Assembly: GCA_023460795.1 (NCBI GenBank)
Contig: JAEWPC010000011.1
Span: 215,447 to 279,446, forward strand
Origin: Bacillota bacterium
Lineage (GTDB): Bacteria > Bacillota > Bacilli > Paenibacillales > Paenibacillaceae
Direction of reading: 5' to 3'
Length of the DNA: 64,000 bases
The notes beneath the pieces are model-generated. The model was given only the letters and a program-made list of their open reading frames with translations. It was not told where the DNA came from and made no database searches. Positions 43,901-50,868 of this stretch are shown piece after piece (the stretch's first letter is position 1; each line of letters starts with the position of its first letter). Position numbers and translations under genes: made by a program.

Positions 43901-44284
43901 GCCCGGCTTGCCGTCCACGTCCGCGATGTCCCACAGATCGGACGTCCATCCACCTTCGGATGCGGAGCTCTCGAGCGGCTTCGTGATTTCCTCCGCCGTC
44001 GTGTTCTGCCCGTTCAGGTAGTGGCCGGTCGCGCGGTTGCGAAGCCGCTTATGGCCGTCGTCCGTCGTCTCGATCGCCCATTGCGCCGACGCGTCGTCCA
44101 CGGACGTGTAACCGTATCTGACTTTGCCGTCGGCTCCCTCGTATAGGTAGAAACCCTTCCACGTGTTCTGAATCCGATAATACGCGTCTCCCGTTGTCGG
44201 CGCATCCTCCGCGCTCGCATACAACGGGGGAATCATAAGCAATATCGTCAAGCATAATGCAAGCACTCTTGGCAGGACTTTCAT
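37940..44284 (-). CDS. Giant SLH-anchored GH87-type alpha-1,3-glucanase with lectin-like repeats
   Basis: This 2114-residue surface protein has AGGAGG 7 nt before the ATG and a signal peptide ending near AS-AED (about 25). Residues about 34-1000 are six clear modules plus one degenerate, each of about 140-150 residues. Each begins RIxNxWKGxYLYE..GKVxYG, contains RNRATGHY, and the first three end in N-WAQK-WGSA-W-L. This looks like a beta-trefoil (ricin/fascin-like) pattern. A CBM35-like domain (about 1011-1130) and a beta-sandwich (YEAEHGETNGTIIG, about 1140) precede the beta-helix (from about 1300). Catalytic Asp1452 is in TYADGIN and Asp1475/Asp1476 in NSGDDSIALW. After a Pro/Asn linker (about 1710) and a domain of about 180 residues come three SLH domains (about 1925-2105; TFADITGHWAQSDITLMANK). 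It should be bound to the cell wall and digest insoluble alpha-1,3-glucan. It follows GH31 by 21 bp. Confidence 0.88.
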   Translation of the reverse strand: MKVLPRVLALCLTILLMIPPLYASAEDAPTTGDAYYRIQNTWKGFYLYEGADGKVRYGYTSVDDASAQWAIETTDDGHKRLRNRATGHYLNGQNTTAEEITKPLESSASEGGWTSDLWDIADVDGKPGEVNFIRADHPNWILNVQILDGYAQGNDWAQKPWGSATWRLEAAETTEPVRIVLPWKGTYLYEDGGKVKYGTPALNDQASHWYIEDKNGHKTIRNRATGHYMNAQSVAPEQITNALDSSAIEEGWTSDLWDIEPAADGSGGINIVNVDHPNWIVNVQIEDGYAQSNDWAQKPWGSAVWKLEPAADTTPLRIMDSWKGSFLYEDNGQVKYGQPDWQDKASHWIVEDSAEGSRLRNLATGKYLSSIDYVGATPLVTVESPGADAAWKAETASDGDGNPVDGFVTLQSLSPGHDNSFINVQNQDGFAQGNNWAQKTWGSAHWKLAAPTAPSTGPEEPESEPYIRIKNNWLQLYLYESDGIVKYGNVTAGDPNAEWLIETVGAVKRIKNRGSGHYVNLDGVSDARTALKVSALTDGSATGDWVIEDFQGYKEIRAAGDNSGSYMNVENKLKHAQYGVVPREWGSPKWEFVQVQDAAPSYVRLKNSYRGTYLYESDGKVVYGTPAADDVASHWSLVPGTQGTLIVNRATGHRMTVEHVASYEDALESLDIDPTWASVQWTVEDAGSSNKVFRNVWKNEWLIHVEDERGFAQASSIPADWGSAQWVVEDAPEVAPTLPSGYIRIANKATGQYLYENGSNVVLYGAPAEDDASSHWMIRSEGEAQLLENRATGNVMSIEHAKSYLETTANPASGDTRTQWAIENGPAANTYLIRSNATGYEDAYVHSEDGQGYAQIELRSVESGGVQWKFETAPDEAVVVPPESGPANAVTPVQDELNAVRIHAGNTANVLVEHEDGSVGFSLAGESDLDANWLPQDYNGHKRFVNRWSGHYLSLNSGAASVGEDGIGLSSQWNVEAVSGYVMLENADADEGYLTSPAGTKLQLEKVLADARYEGEHAFVYGGASSLTSEGVASGFGTTGAGALFAVNADQSGSYEAVVRYRSEEDRDLSIYVNGLKLTDAASFASAGDAWADMTYTLALRSGMNTIALQADAGNSGSGLEIDAITVRGSANKEYRGATLPFVTYEAEHGETNGTIIGPDRTFMTFASEASGRKAVTLDTTGQYVSFTTTKASNALNIRYVIPDAPSGGGTDATLTLYVDGVKRGKVNLTSKYSWVYGKYPWSNDPAEGDAHRFFDESHLLIGDVPAGATIKLQKDGDDTAAYYVVDFVELEQVEGAYSKPNGYLSVTAYGAIANDAGDDTNAFNEAIAAAKSAHKGVWIPAGRFELTSPVHVDHIEIRGAGMWHTTVHGAGFMTDGSQVKVYDLLLDVGVTARHDELREAGFDGTFGLGSVIQNVWIEHAKAGIWSMRSESGVSTNGLYVGGVRIRNTYADGINFSTGTSNSMIEQTHIRNSGDDSIALWSQTMEGASDADSATKGNTVRFNTVQLPWLADNVAIFGGRDNKVQDNVLSDTVGFGAGIAVSTRFNPVAFGGRTTVERNTLIRTGGREPNWGQDFGAIWLFTGDKPIDADIVIRNNTALDSTYQGLYISGPYAIANASHKVLIQNMVINGTGTWGVHVWGGVSGSVDMDNVIVRHTKVGLSFNPTGASFELRTVDPQPAATDGDFVSDVDPEAGRSNPDPNPETDPIPPNPGPNPNPDTSAPPVVVTPPANEDSQLSGALAAGKDRVVVAMKESAGASSATFSFGTLREAGNKLPNATIVLQAGDFSYSLPANILDVLADAGESLDLSGEGKLTVTVSKVGNEAAEDARAKAEAAGLSLEGTPISFELTLDVGGKQTTIHSFGGQFITRTFAVEVGVDASHASVVVFDPATGTFRTVPALFETKNGKTLVTVNSTTNSLYAVVVSNRTFADITGHWAQSDITLMANKQLVNGDTPSLFTPERDVSRAEFAAMLVRALGLDTMQAGAAEFTDVQAGAWYAAYVASAARYGIVTGLSDGTFRPNQTITRAEMAVMLARATKLASKKPQASADLEAKFSQDYANIGKWASDAVALVAGSGIMEGRRANTFAPDGLATRAEAAVVLKRLLLATELMNH

Positions 44285-44305
44285 GACCCATCCTCCTTGT
44301 GAACT

Positions 44306-46606
44306 TTAACCGTGCTCGATGACTCTTCGTTCTTCCCACTGCGGTTCATAGCCGCCGTGCAGGATGCTCGAACGTACTTCGATCTCCTCTGAACCCGAAC
44401 TCGTGCGAGTTGCCGACAGCTTCTCTTCGTGCCAAGCGCCCTCGCCATAAGCGAAAGTGACGCCGTCATCCTCGTACAACACGCCTTCCGCAGAGCCCTC
44501 GCCCGACCAATAGACGTGCAGCTCCAACGCCTCTACCGGCTGTTCGGTGTTCATCCGCGGCGTCGCCAGCGGCAGCACCGTGCCCGCGCGCACGAAGACC
44601 GGCAGCGTATCTAGCGGCGCGTCGACAATGACATGCTGACCGCCGACAACTCTCTCATCCGTCCAGTAGTTATACCAATCACCCTCCGGCAAGTAGACAA
44701 GTCGCTTCTCCGCCTTCGGCCGAACGACCGGAGCTACCAGCACCTGCGAGCCCAGCATATATTGATCGCTGATTCCGTAACACTTGGCGTCTTCCGGAAA
44801 CTCCATGAACAGCGGACGCATGACGGGCACGCCAGACCGGCTCGCTTCCGCGAACAGCGTGTACAAGTACGGCAGCCAGCGATATCGCAGTTGGATATAC
44901 TTGCGCGCCGCCCACTCCACCTCTCCGCCGAACACCCACGGCTCCTGGCGGATGGATTTCATCTCGCTATGGTTGCGGAAATACGGCATGAAAGCGCCCA
45001 GCTGCGTCCAACGCGCCAGCAGCTCGCCGTTCGAGTCGTGCGCGAAGCCGCCTACGTCCGCGCCGCAGAGCGGCACGCCGGACAAGCCAAGATTCAGGCA
45101 CATCGGCACGCTCATCTCGAGATGCTCCCAGAAGCTGCGGTTGTCGCCCGTCCAGACGGCGGCATATCGCTGAATGCCCGAGTAGCCTGCCCGCGTAAGC
45201 ACGAACGGCCGACGGCCATCCAGTTGCCGAGCCATTCCTTCGTAAGTCGCCTTCGACATGAAAAAGCCGTACTGGTTGTGCAGCTCGCGGTGCGTCGCGG
45301 GATGGCCGTCGTTCTTGTGAAGTACGTCCAGGTCCATCGTCTTCGACTCGTTGAATACCGACGGCTCGTTCATGTCGTTCCAGATGCCTTCGATGCCTTG
45401 CTCCGCATAGAAAGCGTGCAGGTCGCCCCACCATTCGCGAACCGATGCGTCCGTAAAGTCGGGGAACGCGCTCTTCTCCGGCCACACTTGGCCGTAGAAC
45501 AAGCTGCCGTCCGCGAACCCGCAGAACATTCCTCCCGCCGCGCCTTCGCGGAACACGCCGTATTCCGGATCCGCCTTGACGCCCGGATCGACGATCGGGA
45601 TGACGCGGATGCCCTGCGCGCGCAGATCGGCGATCAAGCCCGCCGGATCTGGGAACCGCTCCCGATCGAACGTGAACACGCGATAGCCGTTCATATAGTG
45701 GATATCCAGATATACCGCGTCCAGCGGAATATTCTTCTCTTGGAACGCGCGCACGAGCTCCCGCACCTCGGCATCGGTCTCATAGCTATAGCGCGACTGA
45801 TGGTAGCCGAGCGCCCACTTCGGCGGAATCGGCGCGCGTCCCGTCAACGCCGTGTATTGCGCCACGACGTCCTTCGCCGTCGGACCCGCGAACATAAACA
45901 GATCCAACTGTCCGCCCTCGGCATGCATCCGATACGCGTCTTCGCCGCTCAAGTCGAACGACGTCTTGAACGTGTTGAACAGGAACATCCCGAACGCCCG
46001 CGATCCGCGCAGCGTCAAGAAGAACGGAATCGAGACATACAGTTCGCTCGTCTCGGGGTTGTGCGGCGCGTACACGTCGGTGTTCCACATCGACAACTTC
46101 TCGCCTCGCTTATCGAGGAAACCCGCCTTCTCGCCGAAGCCGTAGAACCGATCATCCTGCTGCATCGACCGATAGACGGCGACGTCGCCTTTCGCACCGC
46201 GCATCATGCCGCGATCTCCGTCAGCGACTAGCAAGTCGCCGCTAACCGCATCATAGTAAGCCACGCGAAGCGGCGACTTCCCGACAACGACACGCAAGGC
46301 GCCCGTCGAGAGCACCACGCGATCGCCGTACTCCACCGCGTGAACCTCTACCGCCTCCGGCTGAGCGATAACCACGTGCTTATCGCGCCCAAGCTCCGGC
46401 TCCCCGCCGCCGGCCCCCATCGTCACGCGTACGACGCATTCGCCGTAGAACAGCGCCGTTACGACGCCGCCCGTACACTCGAACCTGAACTCCCCGCTCG
46501 CTTGCCGCGCCCATGCCCTCACCGAACCGATGTCGTGAAAGCCTTCCGCAGCTGTCTTTTTCCCGTATTGATCCGGATGTATTGCCAAGCTGTTATCTAG
46601 TGCCAT
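44306..46606 (-). CDS. GH31 alpha-glucosidase
   Basis: This is a 766-residue cytoplasmic glycosidase with no signal peptide and GGAGG 5 nt before the ATG. The N-terminal beta-sandwich includes RFYGFGEKAGFLDKRGEKLS. The barrel carries the GH31 marks: PPKWALGYHQSRYSYETDAE, nucleophile Asp411 in GIWNDMNEPSVF, and acid/base Asp488 in AVWTGDNRSFW, followed by PLCGADVGGF. Length is normal. It lies between the MalG-like permease (20 bp) and the giant glucanase (21 bp), all on one strand. It probably hydrolyses imported alpha-1,3-linked oligosaccharides such as nigerose to glucose. Linkage preference cannot be read from sequence. Confidence 0.93.
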   Translation of the reverse strand: MALDNSLAIHPDQYGKKTAAEGFHDIGSVRAWARQASGEFRFECTGGVVTALFYGECVVRVTMGAGGGEPELGRDKHVVIAQPEAVEVHAVEYGDRVVLSTGALRVVVGKSPLRVAYYDAVSGDLLVADGDRGMMRGAKGDVAVYRSMQQDDRFYGFGEKAGFLDKRGEKLSMWNTDVYAPHNPETSELYVSIPFFLTLRGSRAFGMFLFNTFKTSFDLSGEDAYRMHAEGGQLDLFMFAGPTAKDVVAQYTALTGRAPIPPKWALGYHQSRYSYETDAEVRELVRAFQEKNIPLDAVYLDIHYMNGYRVFTFDRERFPDPAGLIADLRAQGIRVIPIVDPGVKADPEYGVFREGAAGGMFCGFADGSLFYGQVWPEKSAFPDFTDASVREWWGDLHAFYAEQGIEGIWNDMNEPSVFNESKTMDLDVLHKNDGHPATHRELHNQYGFFMSKATYEGMARQLDGRRPFVLTRAGYSGIQRYAAVWTGDNRSFWEHLEMSVPMCLNLGLSGVPLCGADVGGFAHDSNGELLARWTQLGAFMPYFRNHSEMKSIRQEPWVFGGEVEWAARKYIQLRYRWLPYLYTLFAEASRSGVPVMRPLFMEFPEDAKCYGISDQYMLGSQVLVAPVVRPKAEKRLVYLPEGDWYNYWTDERVVGGQHVIVDAPLDTLPVFVRAGTVLPLATPRMNTEQPVEALELHVYWSGEGSAEGVLYEDDGVTFAYGEGAWHEEKLSATRTSSGSEEIEVRSSILHGGYEPQWEERRVIEHG

Positions 46607-46626
46607 AGTAGCCTCCGCCTTGTCTA

Positions 46627-47469
46627 TTAACCTTTCGTTGCTCCGTCCGCGAGACCGGAGATGAGGAATCGTTGCAGAATCAAGAACACCGTCGCGATCG
46701 GAATCGCGATCATGATCGTGCCCGCCGCGAATAACGTGAAGTTGTTCGCGAACTTGTCGTTAATGAGGTTGTACAGCCCGAGCGCCAGCGTGAAGTTCTC
46801 CGGATCGCGGAAAATAATGCGAGGCGTCAGGAAGTCGAAAAACGGCGCCATGAACGTGAACAACGCGACGACCGCGATGATCGGACGGGCAAGTGGCAGC
46901 AGGATGCGGAAGAAAATCGTCATGTACCCCGCGCCGTCCATTTTCGCCGATTCGTCCAAGTCGCGCGGGATCGTGTCCAAGTACCCTTTGACCAAGAACA
47001 CGTTCATAGGCAAACCGCCGAATACGTACAGCAGTATGAGCCCCGTGAACGTATCGAGTAGATTGACTAGATTCAGCAGCAAGTAGATCGCCACCATCCC
47101 CATAAGTACCGGGAACATCTGCAGCAGCAGGAACAGATAGATCGTATTTTTGCGGCCGACGAACCGGAATCTCGAGAAAATATAAGCAAGAATCGAGACG
47201 ATCGACACCGAGAATACGCAGATGGCCGTCGCGATGATGAGCGTGTTCTTGTACCAAAGCACGTAGTCGATCTTCGGATCGTTGAACAGCGTTCGGTAAT
47301 GCACGAGGGACCAGTTGTCGGGAAACATGCTCAGGCTGAACATGCTCGTGCCCGGATTAAGCGAGATGCTGAACGCCCAGAGCAGCGGGTACAGAATGAT
47401 GACGAACATCCCCGCCACGACGAGGTAAATGCCGGTCATTTCCAGAGCGGATTTCAACGAACGTCTCAT
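46627..47469 (-). CDS. MalG-like ABC transporter permease
   Basis: This is a 280-residue permease with GGAGGG upstream, starting 1 bp after the stop of the MalF-like gene. It has six membrane segments, EAA loop ESAKMDGAGYMTIFFRILLP, and an ending QRFLISGLADGATKG typical of maltose-type MalG. It works with the MalF-like and MalE-like proteins encoded immediately upstream. The imported sugar is probably an alpha-gluco-oligosaccharide, given the GH31 and GH87 genes downstream. Confidence 0.93.
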   Translation of the reverse strand: MRRSLKSALEMTGIYLVVAGMFVIILYPLLWAFSISLNPGTSMFSLSMFPDNWSLVHYRTLFNDPKIDYVLWYKNTLIIATAICVFSVSIVSILAYIFSRFRFVGRKNTIYLFLLLQMFPVLMGMVAIYLLLNLVNLLDTFTGLILLYVFGGLPMNVFLVKGYLDTIPRDLDESAKMDGAGYMTIFFRILLPLARPIIAVVALFTFMAPFFDFLTPRIIFRDPENFTLALGLYNLINDKFANNFTLFAAGTIMIAIPIATVFLILQRFLISGLADGATKG

Positions 47470-47470
47470 A

Positions 47471-48778
47471 TTAGTACATGCCCTCCTCTCGGAACGAACG
47501 GGTTTTACGGAATTGATAGAGCGCGAAGCCGGCGACGACGATACCCATGATGATGGAGATCGCGGCGGCCATCTTGTAGTTGTTCTCCTTGAAAGTCAGG
47601 CTGTACACCCACGAGATGAGTATGTCCGTGGCGCCCGAATTCTGGCCCGACACCGGCGGACCGCCCTTGTTGAACAGGTAGATTAGATTGAAATTGTTGA
47701 AGTTCTGGGAGTATTGCATAATGAGCAACGGCGCGGTCGCGTACATAACGTGCGGGAACGTGATATAGCGGAATTTCGCCCACCGGCTGCCCCCGTCGAC
47801 GTCGGCCGCTTCGTACCAGTCCTTCGAAGCGCTCTGCAGAACGCCCGTGAAGAGCGTGAACACGTAAGGGAAGCCGAGCCACACTTGGATGCCGATCAGG
47901 GCGACGCGAGACCAGAACGGGTCCGACAACCAAGGGATCAGCACGCCGAAGTGGGAGAAAATATCGCGGTTAATCGCTCCGAAGTTATCGTTGAACATCG
48001 CCGCGAACACGAGGATCGTCATGAATGACGGTACCGCCCACGGCAGGATGAACACGGTGCGGATGAGCTTCTTGCCGATAACGCGTTTGTCGTTGACCAT
48101 GACGGCAAGCAGCAAGGCGACCACGATCTGCAGCGTCGTGGCGACGAGCGTCCAGACGATCGTCCAACCGAGCACCGAGAGTAAGCTCTTCGTCCATACC
48201 GCTTCGGTGAACAGAGCCTTGAAGTTGGCGATACCGACCCAGTCGAGCAAATGCGCGGGCGGCGAATTGTACAAGTTGTAGTTCGTGAACGCCATTGAAA
48301 TCATGAATAAGAGTGGAAAAATAACGACAAGCGCCATCATGATAAAGCTAGGAACGACGACGAAGTACGGGAAGCCGCGCTCGTAGCTGTCGTGGAACGC
48401 TTGCTTCATGGAAGGCTTGCGGAAGCCGGCTTGCCGATTCTGCGCGTCTTTGTAGGCGTCCATCAGATTAAGCGTATATAGACCGAGAAGGATGATCGTC
48501 GTAATCAGGGATAGAATGCCCGCCACGAGCAGCGTGCGGGAATCGTCGACGTCCGGCGTATCGCCGAGCGTCACGAGGCCGACGATGCCGTTCGCCAGCG
48601 GAACGGTAAGGGAGAAAATAATGCTGAGGCCGAGAATCAGCAAGAGGCTGCCTTTGATCCAGCGGCGGTTGTACAGCTGCCCCAGGCCGGGGACGATCGA
48701 TAATAGCAATGCCTTAGTCGGATTGGTCCGGCTAGCGGAGGCGGTCGCCGGTTGTAATGTCGCGTTATTCGTCTGCAT
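47471..48778 (-). CDS. MalF-like ABC transporter permease
   Basis: This 435-residue permease is read from the ATG at 48778 (MQTNNATLQP), with GGAAGGTG 7 nt upstream; an earlier ATG has no site. Like maltose-type MalF it has extra N-terminal membrane segments (SIVPGLGQLYNRRWIKGSLL and a following pair) before the six-segment core. The EAA loop is YEAADVDGGSRWAKFRYITF. The C-terminal FALYQFRKTRSFREEGMY is typical of the family. A weak hairpin at 48813-48840 lies between it and the binding-protein gene. Confidence 0.93.
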   Translation of the reverse strand: MQTNNATLQPATASASRTNPTKALLLSIVPGLGQLYNRRWIKGSLLLILGLSIIFSLTVPLANGIVGLVTLGDTPDVDDSRTLLVAGILSLITTIILLGLYTLNLMDAYKDAQNRQAGFRKPSMKQAFHDSYERGFPYFVVVPSFIMMALVVIFPLLFMISMAFTNYNLYNSPPAHLLDWVGIANFKALFTEAVWTKSLLSVLGWTIVWTLVATTLQIVVALLLAVMVNDKRVIGKKLIRTVFILPWAVPSFMTILVFAAMFNDNFGAINRDIFSHFGVLIPWLSDPFWSRVALIGIQVWLGFPYVFTLFTGVLQSASKDWYEAADVDGGSRWAKFRYITFPHVMYATAPLLIMQYSQNFNNFNLIYLFNKGGPPVSGQNSGATDILISWVYSLTFKENNYKMAAAISIIMGIVVAGFALYQFRKTRSFREEGMY

Positions 48779-48812
48779 GTGTCGTTCACCTTCCATGGGT
48801 ACGCGGGTAAAG

Positions 48813-48840
48813 AAAAAGGGACTGCCAAGAGCCCCTTTTT
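48813..48840 (-). terminator. Weak intra-operon terminator after the MalE-like gene
   Basis: AAAAAGGG (48813-48820) pairs with CCCTTTTT (48833-48840). On the minus strand the stem runs into TTTTTCTTT. It lies 27 bp after the binding-protein stop and would allow partial read-through into the permease genes. Confidence 0.7.
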
Positions 48841-48866
48841 CGCTTCGTTCCGCGCCTGCGGTTTCG

Positions 48867-50195
48867 TTATTTAGCGCCTGCCATCTTCATCTTGTCGTTG
48901 ATTGCCGTTACCGCGTCGTCTAGAGATTTCTGAACGTCTTGGCCTTCGGTGATGAACTTCAGCGCGTTCGCCATCGGATCCCATACGTGGTCGAGCTCAG
49001 GCACCGTAGGGAACGGGAAGCCGTACTGGATTTGACCGGAGAAGCCGGCTACGATCGGGTCGCCCGTCAGGACAGGGTTGCTAAGCACGTTCTTGACCGG
49101 AGGCACTTCACCCGTCGCTTTGAAGTACTCGAGCGAGTTCTCTTCGTTCGTGAGGAACGCCGCGAAGTCGGACGCCCACTCAGGGCTCTTGGAGTACTTG
49201 GACAGCATCCAGCCTTTGACGCCGATGAAGGACGTCGGGTGGGAACCGTCTTCGAGCGTCGGGATCGGAGCTACCGCGAGGTCGTCGCCGAGCGCTTTCT
49301 TGTAATCCGTAACCGCCCACGGGCCGTTGATGACCGCGCCGACTTTGCCTTGCGTGAACAAGCCGCCGACGATGTCTCCGTTAATGCCTTTCGGAAGGTA
49401 GCCTTTGTTGAACCAGCTTTGGATCAGGCTAGCGCCTTTGACCGTGCCTTCTTTGTTGAGGCCGATATCGTTGATGTCGTATTTTCCGCCGTTGTCTTTG
49501 AAGATGTAGCCGCCGCTGCCGCCGAGGAAGCCCCATGCGAAGTAGAAGTTAGCCGCTTCGAACAGGAAGCCGTATTGCTGTTTCTTGGCGTCCGTCTGTT
49601 CTGCCATGATTTTCTCGAGATCGGCGATCGTTGCCGGAGCCGTTGGGACGAGCTTCTTGTTGTAGAACAGCGCGTACGTTTCCGTTACCGCCGGGATGCC
49701 GTACAGGACCCCGTCTTGGCTCAGCGCTTGGAGAGCTTCGGGCGTGTACTTTTCTTTGACCGCATCGGTCGTCTTGATCTCTTGCACGAGACCTTTAACG
49801 ACGAGCGCGCCGATACCCGGTTGGTAGAATAAGTCCGGACCTTTGCCTGCGGGACCGTCCAGCGCGAGCACGTCCGGTTGGTCGTTCATCGCCACCGGCT
49901 TGATGTTGATCTTGATGCCGGTTTGCTCGGTGTACTTCTTCGCTGCCGCTTCGATAATCGCGAGCTTGTCGGCGTTGTCGTCCGGCCAGATCGTCAGCTC
50001 GGCCGGCTTCGCAGGGCCTTCGTCGGACTGGGACGCGCTAGGAGATTCGGATGCCGCCGCGGAGCTTGCCGGCGTCGTTGCCGACGGGCTGCTTGCCGCG
50101 TTCTTGTCGTTGTTGTCGCTGCCGCAAGCCGCGAGCGTCGTCGCGAGCAGGAGCAGGCTGCTGATCGTTGCCATCGTCTTCGTTCTCGTATTCAT
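48867..50195 (-). CDS. MalE-like sugar-binding lipoprotein
   Basis: This is a 442-residue lipoprotein with AAGGGAG 11 nt before the ATG. The signal peptide ends in the lipobox TTLAACGSDNN (Cys at about residue 24), then a Ser/Ala/Pro linker. The mature part is a maltose/maltodextrin-type binding fold (GKGPDLFYQPGIGALVVKGL; GKVGAVINGPWAVTDYKKAL) of normal length. It is the first gene of the run MalE-MalF-MalG-GH31-GH87. The 195 bp between its start and the repeat array contain a possible -10 TACAAT (minus strand, 50269-50274) without a convincing -35. Confidence 0.93.
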   Translation of the reverse strand: MNTRTKTMATISSLLLLATTLAACGSDNNDKNAASSPSATTPASSAAASESPSASQSDEGPAKPAELTIWPDDNADKLAIIEAAAKKYTEQTGIKINIKPVAMNDQPDVLALDGPAGKGPDLFYQPGIGALVVKGLVQEIKTTDAVKEKYTPEALQALSQDGVLYGIPAVTETYALFYNKKLVPTAPATIADLEKIMAEQTDAKKQQYGFLFEAANFYFAWGFLGGSGGYIFKDNGGKYDINDIGLNKEGTVKGASLIQSWFNKGYLPKGINGDIVGGLFTQGKVGAVINGPWAVTDYKKALGDDLAVAPIPTLEDGSHPTSFIGVKGWMLSKYSKSPEWASDFAAFLTNEENSLEYFKATGEVPPVKNVLSNPVLTGDPIVAGFSGQIQYGFPFPTVPELDHVWDPMANALKFITEGQDVQKSLDDAVTAINDKMKMAGAK

Positions 50196-50390
50196 CGATG
50201 GTGGAACTCCCTTCTCTATGGACCCTTAGTGTGTGGACCTTGGCGTTGTGCCGCGGTTCTTGAGTCTAATTGTAGGGCGCGCCGGGAGGGGCTCTCCACC
50301 AAGCCTGTGACCTGAAAGGGTAAAATTGTGACTTTGTACTGGAGTGGGGGATTGGGGAGGGATGGAAGGGGAGAAGTGGCGGGGAAGGCT

Positions 50391-50820
50391 ACAGCAGTCC
50401 CACGGACCGCTACAGCGACACAAATGCAGATGTATACTCTACAACAGTCCCACAGAACGCTGCAGCAGCACAATTACGAGAGTTGTACCTACAACGGTCC
50501 CACAGACCGCTACAGCAGCACAATTACGAAAGTTACTTCTACAACAGTCCCACAGACCGCTGCAGCAGCACAATTGCGAGAGTTGTACCTACAACAGCCC
50601 CAGAGACTGCTACAGCCGCGCAAATGCGGATGTTACTTCTACAACGGTCCCACAGACCGCTACAGCAGCACAATTACGAAAGTTACTTCTACAACAGTCC
50701 CACAGACCGCTACAGCGACACAAATGCGGAAGTTACACCTACAACAGCCCCAGAGACTGCTACAGCCGAGCAAATGCGGAAGTTACACCTACAACAGTCC
50801 CACAGACCGCTACAGCGACA
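50391..50820. repeat. Tandem array of 50-bp repeats, 8 full copies plus a partial (array 2)
   Basis: Copies begin at 50391, 50441, 50491, 50541, 50591, 50641, 50691 and 50741, with a 30-bp partial at 50791. Each starts ACARCRGYCCCAS and contains GACYGCTRCAGC. A higher order is visible: the triplet 50491-50640 is repeated with changes at 50641-50790. The reverse complement of a copy (CTGCAGCGGTCTGTGGGACT) shares the first 13 bp and the general layout with array 1. Minus-strand RNA of nearly all copies can form the AGCGGUCU-type stem when G-U is allowed. The array abuts the terminator at 50826-50852 and lies upstream of the MalE-like gene. Confidence 0.95.
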
Positions 50821-50825
50821 AAAAA

Positions 50826-50852
50826 AGCCGCGCCTCAATTTGAGACGCGGCT
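50826..50852 (-). terminator. Terminator of the gene at 50869-51507
   Basis: AGCCGCG and CTCAA pair with TTGAG and CGCGGCT with one mismatch. On the minus strand TTTTTT follows, and repeat array 2 begins at once after it. Confidence 0.9.
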
Positions 50853-50868
50853 CTCGGCCACTACATCA

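Noticed and set aside
32357..44284. Reading the three beta-helix proteins as pectate lyases or polygalacturonases
   Set aside because: The Asp spacing 0/+23/+24 with ADG-N and GDD agrees with GH87, and the gene context (GH31, MalEFG-like) is alpha-glucan, not pectin.
44633..46231. Plus-strand 532-codon open frame opposite the GH31 gene
   Set aside because: Arg/His/Leu-rich antisense frame in GC-rich DNA; the GH31 catalytic motifs lie on the other strand.
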